A stretch of DNA of 64,000 nt. It comes from Diaphorobacter aerolatus (lineage in GTDB: Bacteria; Pseudomonadota; Gammaproteobacteria; Burkholderiales; Burkholderiaceae_C). Below, piece after piece: positions 50,858 to 60,451 of this stretch. The notes beneath the pieces were generated by a model. That model saw only the letters and a program-made list of their open reading frames with translations, made no database searches and was not told the origin of the DNA. Positions within the stretch are counted from its first letter, which is position 1, and each line of letters opens with the position of its first letter. The stretch covers positions 3,142,501 through 3,206,500 of the forward strand of contig NZ_CP060783.1 of the NCBI RefSeq assembly GCF_014489535.1. Direction: 5' to 3'. Position numbers and translations under genes: made by a program.

Positions 50858-53769
50858 ATGAATAAAACGCTGGTCATTGCAGAGAAACCGTCGGTTGCAC
50901 AGGACATCGTGCGGGCGCTTACGCCCGTTGCGGGAAAGTTCGACAAGCACGACGAATATTTTGAGAGCGAGCGCTACGTGGTCACGAGCGCCGTTGGTCA
51001 CCTCGTGGAGATTCAGGCCCCGAGCAGTTCGACGTCAAGCGCGGCAAATGGAGTTTTGCGCACCTGCCGGTGATTCCGCCGTTCTTCGATCTGAAACCGG
51101 TCGACAAGACCAAGACGCGCCTGAACGCGGTGGTCAAGCAGGCCAAGCGCAAGGACGTCACCGAACTCATCAACGCCTGTGACGCGGGCCGCGAAGGGGA
51201 ACTGATCTTTCGCCTGATCGAGCAATACGCGGGCGGTGCCAAGGGCGCGCTCGGCAAGCCGGTGCAGCGCCTTTGGCTGCAGAGCATGACGCCGCAGGCG
51301 ATCCGCGACGGCTTCAAGCATCTGCGCAGCGACGCGCAGATGCAGGGCCTGGCCAACGCCGCGCGCAGCCGCTCCGAGGCCGACTGGCTGGTGGGTATCA
51401 ACGGCACGCGTGCGATGACCGCGTTCAACTCGCGCGATGGCGGCTTCTTCCTGACCACGGTGGGCCGCGTGCAGACGCCGACGCTGTCGCTGGTGGTCGA
51501 GCGCGAGGAAAAAATCCGCAAGTTCGTGAGCCGCGACTATTGGGAGGTGCACGCAGGCTTTCATGCCGAGTCGGGCGACTATCTCGGCAAGTGGTTCGAT
51601 CCCAAGTGGAAGAAATCCGAGGACCCGGAGGCCAGGGCCGACCGCCTCTGGAACCACAGGGACGCCGTCACCATTGCCGACGCCGTGCGCGGCAAGCCCG
51701 CCACGGTGACCGAGGAATCCAAGCCGACCACGCAGGCATCGCCGCTGCTGTTTGACCTGACCAGCCTGCAGCGCGAGGCCAACGGCAAATTCGGCTTCTC
51801 GGCCAAGACCACGCTCGCGCTCGCGCAAAGCCTGTACGAGCGCCACAAGGCGCTGACCTATCCGCGTACCGATTCGCGCGCGCTGCCCGAGGACTATCTG
51901 CCGGTCGCCAGGGAAACCTTCGGCATGCTCGCCACGAGTGGCATGCGCCATCTCGCGCCGTTCGCCAAGCAGGCGCTCGACGACAACTACGTGCGTCCGA
52001 GCAAGCGCATTTTCGACAACAGCAAGGTGTCGGATCACTTTGCCATCATCCCGACCACGCAGGCACCCTCTGGTCTCTCGGAAGCCGAACAGAAGCTCTA
52101 TGACCTCGTGGTGCGCCGTTTCATGGCGGTGTTCTTCCCGAGCGCCGAATACCAGGTCACCACGCGCATCAGCCAGGTCGTGGGCCACAATTTCAAGACC
52201 GAGGGCAAGGTGCTGGTCAAGCCCGGTTGGCTGGCGATCTACGGCAAGGAAGCCGCCAATGAGGTCGATGGCGCGAAGGAAGGCGAGAAAGGCCAGCCGC
52301 TCGTGCCGGTGAAACCTGGCGAGACGCCGCGCACCGACCACGCCGAGGCCAAGGGCCTCAAGACCAAGCCACCCGCACGCTATTCGGAAGCCACGCTGCT
52401 CGGCGCGATGGAGAGCGCGGGCAAGCAGATCGACGACGATGAACTGCGCGAAGCCATGCAGGAAAAGGGGCTGGGCACGCCAGCCACGCGCGCCGCGATC
52501 ATCGAAGGTCTGATCACCGAAAAATACATGCTGCGCGAAGGCCGCGAGCTGATCCCGACGGCCAAGGCGTTTCAGCTCATGACGCTGCTGCGCGGTCTCG
52601 GCGTGGAGGAACTCTCGCGCGCCGATCTGACCGGCGAATGGGAATACAAGCTCTCGCAGATGGAAAAGGGCCAACTCTCGCGCGAAGCCTTCATGCAGCA
52701 GATTCAGGCCATGACGGAAAAGCTCGTCAAGAAGGCCAAGGAATACGACCGCGACACGATTCCCGGCGATTACGCCACGCTCACGACGCCATGCCCCAAC
52801 TGCGGCGGCGTGGTCAAGGAGAACTACCGCCGCTTCGCCTGCACCGGCAAGGCGGGCGATGGTAGCGAAGGCTGTGGCTTCTCGTTCACCAAGTCACCTG
52901 CGGGTCGCACGTTCGAGACCCAGGAGGCCGAAACGCTGCTGCGTGATCGCCGCATCGGGCCGCTCGAAGGATTCCGCTCCAAGGCCGGTTGGCCGTTCAC
53001 CGCTGAAGTCGCCATCGTGCGCGATGAGGACAACAACAACTTCAAGCTCGAGTTCGACTTCGGTGACGACAAGGCCGATGAGGAGTCGGGCGAGCTGGTG
53101 GATTTCTCGGGCCAGGAAAGCCTCGGCAACTGCCCCGTCTGTGGAGCGCCCGTGTACGAGCACGGCGCAAACTATGTGTGCAGCAAGTCCGTGCCAACGC
53201 AGCAGCAGCCGACGCCAAGCTGCAAGTTCAAGAGCGGCAAGATCATCCTGCAGCAACCGATCGAGCGCGCACAGATGCACAAGCTGCTCGAAACCGGCAA
53301 GACCGATCTGCTCGACAAGTTCGTGAGCATGCGCACGCGCCGCGCATTCAAGGCCTTCCTCGTGTGGGATGCCGCCGAAGGCAAGGTGAATTTCGAGTTC
53401 GAAAAGCGCGACTCGAAGTTCCCGCCGCGCAAGACCGCAGCCGCATCGGCCAAGACACCGGCAGCCAAAAAGGCCGCCACGGCCGCTGCCAAGAAAGCGC
53501 CTGCCGCCAAGAAGGCACCGGCCAAGAAGAAGGCCCCTGCGGTCGGTACGCTCAAGCCCAGCGCAGAACTTGCAGCGGTGATCGGCGAAGGCACGGTTTC
53601 GCGCCCCGAAGTGGTCAAGAAAATCTGGGACTACATCAAGGCCCACAACCTGCAGGACCCGGCGGACAAGCGTTCCGTTCTGGCCGACGCCAAGCTGCGC
53701 CCGGTGTTCGGCAAGGACAAGGTGACGATGTTCGAGATTGCCGGCATCGTGGGCAAGCATGTGAGCTGA
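50858..53769 (+). CDS. topB: DNA topoisomerase III with H1-like linker and SWIB domain (one frameshift)
   Basis: The 970-residue type IA enzyme has a Toprim start (KTLVIAEKPSVAQDIVRAL), NACDAGREGELIFRLI, GRVQTPTLSLV and the active-site tyrosine in LTYPRTDSRALP. Zinc-ribbon segments follow (CPNCGGVVKEN, CPVCGAPVYEH). Residues about 859-897 are an Ala/Lys/Pro run with AAKKAPAKKKAP units. Residues about 898-970 form a SWIB/MDM2 domain (AELAAVIGEGTVSRPEVVKK, IWDYIKAHNLQDPADKR, FGKDKVTMFEIAGIVGKHV). Register breaks at the C run 51018-51021; one C restores VEIQAPEQFDVKRGK. Confidence 0.95.
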
Positions 53770-53831
53770 AGGCGCGTCCGACAGCGACGGCCTTGGGCCC
53801 CGCATGTTCGCGCGGTGGCATCGATGCCAGG

Positions 53832-53874
53832 GCCTGTTCACACAACACACGGGGATCGCGTTGTGTGAACAGGC
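53832..53874. terminator. Large hairpin between convergent topB and marR, built from the dispersed oligomer
   Basis: GCCTGTTCACACAA (53832-53845) and its exact complement (53861-53874) flank a 15-base loop. Both arms carry the dispersed oligomer GTGAACAGGC. It separates topB from a convergent gene whose stop is two bases away. Confidence 0.7.
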
Positions 53875-53875
53875 G

Positions 53876-54400
53876 CTAGTCGTGCGGCGCGTCTTCTCTG
53901 GGCAGCGGTTGCACATCCGGCATGCTGCGGCCCATGCGGTCTTCGAGCAGGGCGAACACGCGCAGGCAGGCGCGGATGTCGGCATCGCTCGCGCCCTGGA
54001 ATAACTGTTCGCGCACGGGCTGGAGGGCGGCCTCGATCTGGGTGGTGAGCGCGTGACCGGCGCGCGTCAGATGCAGCGTCCTGGCGCGACCATCGACGGG
54101 ATCGTCGCGGCGCTCGATCAAGCCTTCACGCTCCAGATGGTCCAGCGGGCGAGCCAGCGATGGCGCCTTGATGCCCAGAATGTCGGCAACCACGCCCTGT
54201 CGCAAACCGTCGCCATAGCGCGCGACCACGAGCAGCGGCCAGGTCGATGCTTCCGACAGGCCCAGATGCGCCATCGCCTTGTTCGCAATCGGCGCATAGC
54301 GCGCGTTGCAAAAACCCATGCTGCGCGTGAACCTGAGCAGCGACTCTTCGCGCCCGAGACCGGCGTAAGGGTTGGGTGGTTTTTCTTTCGGTTTCACCAT
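53876..54400 (-). CDS. MarR-family transcriptional regulator
   Basis: The 174-residue regulator has the winged helix-turn-helix GVVADILGIKAPSLARPLDH with LEREGLIERRDDPVDGRARTLHLT, the DxR wing motif of MarR. It diverges from a small lipoprotein gene. Its N-terminus is proline/lysine-rich. Ligand and targets are unknown. Confidence 0.9.
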   Translation of the reverse strand: MVKPKEKPPNPYAGLGREESLLRFTRSMGFCNARYAPIANKAMAHLGLSEASTWPLLVVARYGDGLRQGVVADILGIKAPSLARPLDHLEREGLIERRDDPVDGRARTLHLTRAGHALTTQIEAALQPVREQLFQGASDADIRACLRVFALLEDRMGRSMPDVQPLPREDAPHD

Positions 54401-54495
54401 GGCGATTTTGCGGTATTACAGGCGTTGCTCAAAGCATTCGGGGCCTTGACTTACCATGGTCTTCTTTTTCTGCGCCGAATTCAGGGAACCCAGCC

Positions 54496-54672
54496 ATGCG
54501 ATCCTCCTCCACACGCCTTGCGACCGCCGTCATCGTTCTGGGACTGGCTTCGTTGCTGGCCGCGTGCACGACCCAGCGCACCTCGGCGCAGAGTCCTGGT
54601 TCGCAAGCGGGCGATGCCAGCGGGGTCACGGTCTTCGGCACCGTGGACGCCGGAGTGGGTGGCGTCAGGTAG
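54496..54672 (+). CDS. Small lipoprotein of unknown function
   Basis: The 58-residue frame has a clear lipoprotein signal (basic start MRSSSTRLA, hydrophobic run and LAAC with Cys24) and a short serine/glycine-rich mature part. GGGAA precedes the ATG. The mature part is only about 35 residues. Its end overlaps the convergent DUF6348-like gene by eight bases. It may act at the envelope. Confidence 0.6.
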   Translation: MRSSSTRLATAVIVLGLASLLAACTTQRTSAQSPGSQAGDASGVTVFGTVDAGVGGVR

Positions 54673-55405
54673 AGAGTGCCGACTTTGACTCGGAATTGCG
54701 TATCACCACGTACTGCTTGCGAAACTCCATGCCGGCGTCCGGCCAGGTGCGCGCGTATTCGCGCAGCATCGGCAGGGCGGCCGGAAAATCCTGCCCGTTC
54801 ACGCGGCAATCGGCATTGCAATGCCCTTCGCCGTCGCGCGTGGCGTAGAGGCGGATCGCCAGAAAACGCTCGCTTCTGAGCAGGGAGTCGAACGCATCAA
54901 GGCTGTTGGTGAGCAGGCAACAGGGACAGAACGCATGGTCTTCGGACTCGCTCGACGCATATTCCTGATAGTGCGTCATCGGCCCGAGCAAAACCTGGCG
55001 GTCCCGCATGAAGCCGTCGTCACCGAGTTCGTAGCGGAGTTCGAGTACCGAGCAACTGTCGGGCGTTGACCGGCAGGCATCGGTCAGCGTGACGAGATCC
55101 ATGTCCGCCCACTGCTCGAAGCCATCACGCAGGGCGTCTTCGCGCGTCGTGCCGCTGGCATGCTGATACTCGAAAATCGGATGGGGAAACAGCGTTGCGT
55201 GGCTGACCTCGATCACGGTCGACGTGTGCGCTGCGTGCGGCGATTTGGCCTCGGCGGCCATGAGCAGCGGCTCCAGCACCAGTCCGTTTTGCAGCGTGAG
55301 CCGTTGCCCATCCTCGGAGGTCATGCAAGACATGTCTCGCGCGTGCAGAACCTCCGTCAGGATTTGCTGAAGAACTTGGGGAGGCAAAGATTCCATGACA
55401 GTCAC
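54665..55405 (-). CDS. DUF6348-like protein
   Basis: The 246-residue protein has VIEVSHATLFPHPIFEYQHA, then DGFEQWADMDLV, then a cysteine-rich patch (FCPCCLLTNSL) and CNADCRVNG near the end. The first block resembles DUF6348-type proteins with a cytosolic enzyme-like layout. No function can be assigned. It is preceded by a 141-bp gap. Confidence 0.65.
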   Translation of the reverse strand: MTVMESLPPQVLQQILTEVLHARDMSCMTSEDGQRLTLQNGLVLEPLLMAAEAKSPHAAHTSTVIEVSHATLFPHPIFEYQHASGTTREDALRDGFEQWADMDLVTLTDACRSTPDSCSVLELRYELGDDGFMRDRQVLLGPMTHYQEYASSESEDHAFCPCCLLTNSLDAFDSLLRSERFLAIRLYATRDGEGHCNADCRVNGQDFPAALPMLREYARTWPDAGMEFRKQYVVIRNSESKSALST

Positions 55406-55546
55406 GCAGGATAACGTACCGGATCATCGTAGCGACTCGTTTGCGACAAAACGCGGCCGAATTTGCGTGCAAATGCAACTTCAAATAGGTCAACAGAAGC
55501 GTTAGCGATTCCGCTGCACGGACTTTGTCCGTGGGGCGACAAGGAC

Positions 55547-56434
55547 TCAGTCTTTTCTGGCCATCAATGTGCTGATGACCGGGTGGTATTGGTCACCCGC
55601 GCCGCTTGCAATCGCTTGATCGAACCATTCATCGACGAGCTTTGCGCCGCGTGCGTCCACGCCTGTTTCATCAGCGAGTTGCAGCGCATAGTGCAAATCT
55701 TTTTGCGCATACCTGACCGAAAAGGCACGTTCGGGAAACTCGCCCGGCAGCACGGCCTTCATGCCGTGGTTGCGCAGCGCAAAGCTGTCGGCCGAACCCT
55801 GGGTGAGCGTCTCGAACAGCACCTTGGGATCGACCCCTGCGCGCTCCCCGATGTTCTTGGCCTCGCTGATCGCCACGACGTGTTCAAACAGCATCATGTT
55901 GTTCAGGATCTTGACCACCTGACCGCAACCGACCGGACCGCAGAGCGCGATGTCGGCGGCGAAGGTGGCGATCAGGGGGCGTACCTGCGCGAACAGCTCC
56001 GGCGTGGCTCCCACGAACACCGCCAACGTGCCTGCCTCGGCCGCGGCACGCGTGCGGGCGACGGGCGCATCGACCCAACGCGCCTGCCTGCCTTGAAACT
56101 CCCCGGCGAGTTCGCGCGTGGTGTTTACCGACGACGTGCTCAGATCGATCACGATCTGGCCTGCGCGCGCGTTGGCGAGCAGCCCGTTCGCATCGCGGCT
56201 CAGGGCCGCCACCACCTCGCCCGAGGGCAGGGAGAGGAACACCACATCGCACTGCTGCATGACTTCGGCGGGCGTCGCTGCGGTCTTCACGCCATCGGCG
56301 GCAAGGCGCTGAAGCGGCTCCTTCGACAGGTCGAACGCCATCACGCGCGCACCGGATTTGCGTGCGAGATTGCGGCAGATGGGCTCGCCCATGACGCCAA
56401 GTCCGATGAAGCCGATGTGTGTGGGATTGCTCAT
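55547..56434 (-). CDS. 3-hydroxyisobutyrate/tartronate-semialdehyde-type dehydrogenase
   Basis: The 295-residue oxidoreductase has the Rossmann motif IGFIGLGVMGEPICRNLA, the substrate loop DAPVARTRAAAEAGTL (122-137) and Lys175 in GCGQVVKILNNMM, the catalytic lysine of the beta-hydroxyacid dehydrogenases. The usual DAPVSGG is changed to DAPVART, so the substrate may differ from the named ones. It lies 38 bp after an aldehyde dehydrogenase on the same strand. Confidence 0.88.
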   Translation of the reverse strand: MSNPTHIGFIGLGVMGEPICRNLARKSGARVMAFDLSKEPLQRLAADGVKTAATPAEVMQQCDVVFLSLPSGEVVAALSRDANGLLANARAGQIVIDLSTSSVNTTRELAGEFQGRQARWVDAPVARTRAAAEAGTLAVFVGATPELFAQVRPLIATFAADIALCGPVGCGQVVKILNNMMLFEHVVAISEAKNIGERAGVDPKVLFETLTQGSADSFALRNHGMKAVLPGEFPERAFSVRYAQKDLHYALQLADETGVDARGAKLVDEWFDQAIASGAGDQYHPVISTLMARKD

Positions 56435-56472
56435 TTCAAAGTCTCTTCTTTCATTGCGGATCGGGCTGCGGA

Positions 56473-57936
56473 TCAGGCGAGCTGGCCCATGCCGAAGTAG
56501 ATACCCTTGGGTTGCTGGTACAGACGCATGCCGCCAACGCCCTTTTCGCGACCGATGCCGCTGTCCTTGAAGCCGCCAAACGGCGTAGCGATCGAAAGCT
56601 GCTTGTAGGTGTTGATCCAGACCGTGCCCGCCTCGAGCGCGCGCGCCACGCGCCAGGCGCGCTGGTAGTCACGCGTCCAGACACCCGAGGCGAGGCCGAA
56701 GCAGGAGTTGTTCGCCTGCGCGATCAGATCGTCCTCATCGTCGAACGCGATCATGCACAGCACCGGGCCAAAGATCTCCTGCTGCGCTATCGCCGCATTG
56801 TTGTCTATGCCGCCGATCAGCGTGGGCTGGTAGTACGCGCCGCCTTCGAGTTGTTTGCCATCGGGGCGTGCGCCGCCTGCCAGAATTTGCGCACCGGCGG
56901 CGCGCGCCGCGTCCACCATGCCCGCAACCTTGTCACGATGCGCGAGGGTGGCGAGCGGGCCCATTTCGGCACCCGCCGCATCGGGCAGATCGACCTTGAG
57001 CGCGCGCGCCACGGCGCTGAGCTTTTTCACCACCTCGTCGTACACGCCGCGCTGCACGAAGGCGCGCGAGCCGGCGACGCAGGACTGGCCGCTGCCCTCG
57101 AAAATGCCACCCGCCAGCGCCGCCACGGCAGCGTCCACGGGCGCATCGTCGAACACGATGTGCGGCGACTTTCCGCCCAGCTCCAGCGCCACCGGCATGA
57201 GCTTGCGCGCCGCGGTCTCGGCAATGCGGCGGCCGCTTTCCGTGCCTCCGGTGAACGACACCATGCGCACGCGGGGATGCTCGACCAGCGCCGCGCCCAC
57301 CTGCTGGCCGGTGCCCGGCAGCACGTTGAGGATGCCCGGCGGCAATCCGGCCTGCTGCGCGATCTCGGCCAGCAACAGGCCGGTGGACGGCGTGATTTCC
57401 GACGGCTTGAGAATCACCGCGTTACCGGCGGCGAGCGCGGGCGCCAGCTTCTGCGCCTCCATGGTCATCGGCGAATTCCACGGCGTGATCGCGGCGACGA
57501 CGCCATAGGGTTCATACACCGACATCGAGAGATAGTCGCCGCGCGCCGGAGTCACCTCGGAGCCCGTGGTCTCGCACACCGCCGCGTAGTAGCGAAACGT
57601 GGCGGCGGCGCTTTTCACCTGCGTCTGGCATTCGCGCCAGACCTTGCCGTTCTCGATCATCTGCAGCCGCGCCAGTTCCTCGCCGCGCCGCTCCATGCCG
57701 TCGGCAATCTTCGAGAGAATCGCTGCCCGCGCGGGCGGCAGCATGTTGCGCCATTTCGGATCGCGCGCCGCCTCATCGGCCACCTTCACCGCCGCATCGG
57801 CCGCCTTGGCCCCGGCGGCGGCCACTTCGTAGTTGACCTGGCCCGTGGCCGGGTTCACCGACACGAGCGGCGCCACCCCCACATCGCCATCCACCGCCTG
57901 GCCGCCAACCCACATTTTCTTCATGGAACTGCTCAT
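56473..57936 (-). CDS. Aldehyde dehydrogenase family protein
   Basis: The 487-residue NAD(P)-dependent enzyme has the catalytic set: Asn154 in TPWNSPM, Glu252 in ALELGGKSPHIVFDD and Cys286 in GSGQSCVAGSR, with FTGGTESGRRIAE and the closing ALEAGTVWINTYK. It resembles betaine- or hydroxymuconic-semialdehyde dehydrogenases. With the hydroxyacid dehydrogenase next to it, it could act on an aldehyde intermediate of a small catabolic route. Confidence 0.93.
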   Translation of the reverse strand: MSSSMKKMWVGGQAVDGDVGVAPLVSVNPATGQVNYEVAAAGAKAADAAVKVADEAARDPKWRNMLPPARAAILSKIADGMERRGEELARLQMIENGKVWRECQTQVKSAAATFRYYAAVCETTGSEVTPARGDYLSMSVYEPYGVVAAITPWNSPMTMEAQKLAPALAAGNAVILKPSEITPSTGLLLAEIAQQAGLPPGILNVLPGTGQQVGAALVEHPRVRMVSFTGGTESGRRIAETAARKLMPVALELGGKSPHIVFDDAPVDAAVAALAGGIFEGSGQSCVAGSRAFVQRGVYDEVVKKLSAVARALKVDLPDAAGAEMGPLATLAHRDKVAGMVDAARAAGAQILAGGARPDGKQLEGGAYYQPTLIGGIDNNAAIAQQEIFGPVLCMIAFDDEDDLIAQANNSCFGLASGVWTRDYQRAWRVARALEAGTVWINTYKQLSIATPFGGFKDSGIGREKGVGGMRLYQQPKGIYFGMGQLA

Positions 57937-57964
57937 CGCTTGCCTTTTGTTTGGTCTGCCTGTC

Positions 57965-57978
57965 AGAACTATGGTTCT
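57965..57978. promoter_or_regulatory. Palindromic operator candidate before the aldehyde dehydrogenase
   Basis: AGAACTATGGTTCT is a perfect AGAAC-N4-GTTCT palindrome, 29 bp upstream of the ATG. Regulator unknown. Confidence 0.35.
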
Positions 57979-58129
57979 ATTAAAAGTCAGTTTAGGGCAA
58001 GCTGGAACTCGATCAAATTAGGGTAATTGCTGATGAATGCGGGCTCCGGCGAAGCAGGGCCCGCTGGGATGTGGGCATCGGCTATTCTTGAACCTCTCGT
58101 CCACCCAATCACAACGAAGGAGATGCATC

Positions 58130-58516
58130 TTGTTCAGTCACATCATGGTCGGTGTTCAGGATCTGGAGCGATCCAGGAAGTTCTACGACGCGCTGCTCGG
58201 CACGCTTGGCATTGCACCGGGCGTGGCCAACAGGAACCGGTTTTTCTGGCGCGGCTCGGGCGGGACGTTCGCGATCAGCACACCGATCAATGGCGAGTCC
58301 GCCAGTGTCGGCAATGGCAGCACGCTCGGGTTTGCGGCGCTGTCGGAAGAACAGGCCAACGAGGCGCATGCGGTCGGTCTTGCCCATGGTGGCGTGACGG
58401 CCGAGGACCCGCCGGGGTATCGCGGCGAAGGGGCGGCGCGGCTGTATCTAGCCTACCTGCGCGATCCTGATGGCAACAAGATCTGCCTGCTGTATCGCCC
58501 ACCGAAGAACGTCTGA
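58130..58516 (+). CDS. VOC-family (glyoxalase-like) protein, TTG start
   Basis: The TTG at 58130 is chosen because AAGGAG lies seven bases upstream and the protein then begins (M)FSHIMVGVQDLERSRKFYDALL, the standard VOC opening. The 128-residue product ends YLRDPDGNKICLLYRP, where a metal ligand lies. VOC proteins include glyoxalases and small dioxygenases. The function is open. Confidence 0.88.
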   Translation: MFSHIMVGVQDLERSRKFYDALLGTLGIAPGVANRNRFFWRGSGGTFAISTPINGESASVGNGSTLGFAALSEEQANEAHAVGLAHGGVTAEDPPGYRGEGAARLYLAYLRDPDGNKICLLYRPPKNV

Positions 58517-58561
58517 TCGCGATGATCCGCGAATGAATACCGCTGCGTGAGCACCGGCAAG

Positions 58562-58597
58562 CGGCGTGGGCGATACTTCGCCGCGCCGTTTTTTTTC
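58562..58597 (+). terminator. Rho-independent terminator after the VOC gene
   Basis: CGGCGTGGGCGA pairs (one bulge) with TCGCCGCGCCG and is followed by nine Ts. It lies between the VOC and methyltransferase genes. Confidence 0.75.
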
Positions 58598-58641
58598 TTT
58601 GGCGAGGCGTTTTTTGGGATTTCCCTTTTTTCGGAGAGTGC

Positions 58642-59253
58642 GTGCAATCAGCAAGCGAGCAGTGGTTTGACGAGTCCTACTACCAGCGGTTTTATTTTGA
58701 CAAGAAGACCAGCGTGATCGATGTCGAGCATGCGAAGCGCCTGGGTTCCTTCGTCTGCTCCTATCTTGCGTATCTGCGCGTGCCCGTTGCCCGGGTGCTC
58801 GATGTCGGCTGCGGCATTGGCCTGTGGCGCGAGGCGGTGAGCGCGCACTTTCCCGGTGCAACCTATCACGGCGTGGAGTTCAGCAGCTATCTCTGTGAAC
58901 GCTTTGGCTGGGAGCAGGGCTCGGTGGTCGATTACCGCAGCGACGGGGGGCTATTCGACCTGGTGATCTGTCAGGGCGTGCTGCCCTATCTGAGCGCGGC
59001 CGATCTCAAGCTGGCGCTGGCCAATCTGGGGCGGCTCACGCGCGGCGGTCTGTACGTCGAGGCCGTGAGCCGCGAAGACTATGAGCGCGGCGTGATCGAC
59101 GAGGACCTGACCGATCCGCGCCTGTTTCGGCACCGCGCGGCGCTCTATCGGCGTGGCCTGGAGGACGCCGGTTTTCGCGAATTGGGTGGCGGGCTCTGGC
59201 TCAGCGAACACAGCGAAGTGCCGATGTTCGAGCTGGAATGCCGTCAGGGCTGA
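58642..59253 (+). CDS. Class I SAM-dependent methyltransferase
   Basis: The 203-residue protein begins at GTG (GGAGAG upstream). It has YYQRFYFDKKTSV near the start, the SAM motif VLDVGCGIGLWREAV (about 52-66), the acidic second strand YHGVEFSSYLCERFG, and FDLVICQGVLPYL. The substrate is unknown. The DTW gene follows at 18 bp, so the two may be one transcript. Confidence 0.85.
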   Translation: MQSASEQWFDESYYQRFYFDKKTSVIDVEHAKRLGSFVCSYLAYLRVPVARVLDVGCGIGLWREAVSAHFPGATYHGVEFSSYLCERFGWEQGSVVDYRSDGGLFDLVICQGVLPYLSAADLKLALANLGRLTRGGLYVEAVSREDYERGVIDEDLTDPRLFRHRAALYRRGLEDAGFRELGGGLWLSEHSEVPMFELECRQG

Positions 59254-59271
59254 CGCCCGGAATCTGTCCGC

Positions 59272-60078
59272 ATGAGCATGAGCATGAATCAGCAGGCATC
59301 GGCCCTAAAGAACTCGGAGCGCGAACCACACGCCGTGGCGCGACTGCGCGCGGCGCGTCTGGCCGTCAGCACGCGCCCGTTTCGCGCGCGCGGTGGACCC
59401 AAGGGCGAGCGTTGCGCAGGATGCCGCTTGCGGCCTTCGCATTGCACCTGCGACAGCGAGGTGCGCCAGCCGGGCACGCGCGCCGGCATCTGCCTGCTCA
59501 TGCACGACGCCGAGCCGATCAAGCCTTCCAACACGGGTTGGCTGATTGCCGATGTCGTGCCCGACACGTTTGCGTTCGGTTGGTCGCGCATCGACGCCGA
59601 TGCCGGACTGCTTGAGCTGCTGCGTGATCCGCGGTGGCAGCCTTTCGTCGTTTTTCCCGCGGAGTACGTGACCGAACCCCGGCGCGTGGTGCACGACGTA
59701 CAGGCGGGCATGGACTCGTTCGCGGCTTGCGCCGCACCGCATGACAGACGCCCGCTGTTCATCTTGCTCGACGGGACGTGGTCGCAGGCGCGCAAGATGT
59801 ATCACAAGTGCCCGTACCTCGATGGATTTCCGGTGCTCAGCCTGCAACCGGATCAGGTCTCGGCATATCGTCTGCGCCGCTCGCACCGTGGCGACCATTT
59901 CTGTACGAGCGAAGTGGCGGCGCTGTGCCTCGAACTGTCGGGCGACGAGGGCGCCTCGCGGGTGCTGTCGGCGTGGCTGGACGTGTTCTCGCACCACTAC
60001 GAACAGGCGCGCAACCAGCGCCCACCCTTGCGGGATGGCGTGGAGCATCAACAGTTGCGCGAACTGCTTGCGCGCTGA
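59272..60078 (+). CDS. DTW-domain tRNA-uridine aminocarboxypropyltransferase (TapT-like)
   Basis: The 268-residue protein has a zinc-binding cysteine cluster CAGCRLRPSHCTC near residue 50 and the DTW motif in ILLDGTWSQARKMYHKCP. YRLRRSHRGDHFCTSEVAAL follows. DTW enzymes such as E. coli TapT move the aminocarboxypropyl group of SAM to tRNA uridine (acp3U47). It follows a methyltransferase gene by 18 bp. Confidence 0.88.
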   Translation: MSMSMNQQASALKNSEREPHAVARLRAARLAVSTRPFRARGGPKGERCAGCRLRPSHCTCDSEVRQPGTRAGICLLMHDAEPIKPSNTGWLIADVVPDTFAFGWSRIDADAGLLELLRDPRWQPFVVFPAEYVTEPRRVVHDVQAGMDSFAACAAPHDRRPLFILLDGTWSQARKMYHKCPYLDGFPVLSLQPDQVSAYRLRRSHRGDHFCTSEVAALCLELSGDEGASRVLSAWLDVFSHHYEQARNQRPPLRDGVEHQQLRELLAR

Positions 60079-60080
60079 CC

Positions 60081-60326
60081 TCAGTCGACCGCGAAGCCTG
60101 TCTCGGTGAGTTGCAATTCGCCATATGGGCCATCTCGCAGCCAGCCCTTGTCCTTGGCAAATTCAATCGCCTCTTGTTGCTGCACCTGATCGATGTCGTG
60201 CCGTGTCAGGTCATGCGTGAGATTGTCGGGACTCATGCCGTCACCGGCGCGCAGTCCCTGCTCGTTGACCATGATGAAGAGAATGCGCTTGGCGACGGTT
60301 TCCTGTGGACTGGGAGCATTGGACAT
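60081..60326 (-). CDS. Hypothetical protein, small, winged-helix-like
   Basis: The 81-residue protein has a helical middle (DNLTHDLTRHDIDQVQQQEA) and a short C-terminal beta-hairpin (GELQLTETGFAVD), the shape of a small winged helix. No family was recognised. It ends two bases from the convergent DTW gene. Confidence 0.7.
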   Translation of the reverse strand: MSNAPSPQETVAKRILFIMVNEQGLRAGDGMSPDNLTHDLTRHDIDQVQQQEAIEFAKDKGWLRDGPYGELQLTETGFAVD

Positions 60327-60451
60327 GCGGGGGACTCCTAGGGTGGATATGCACCGGTTTTACTTCAGGCCCGCGTGAGCGCTTGTCAGCCAAAAGGCTG
60401 ACCGTGTCGAGGACATTGTGTGGTCTGCGCCGCCCTGCCGCGCAGCTTGCG

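Noticed and set aside
60385..60402. Hairpin GTCAGCC/GGCTGAC downstream of the DUF2939 gene
   Set aside because: Only a 7-bp stem with no T tract on the relevant side, too weak to call a terminator.
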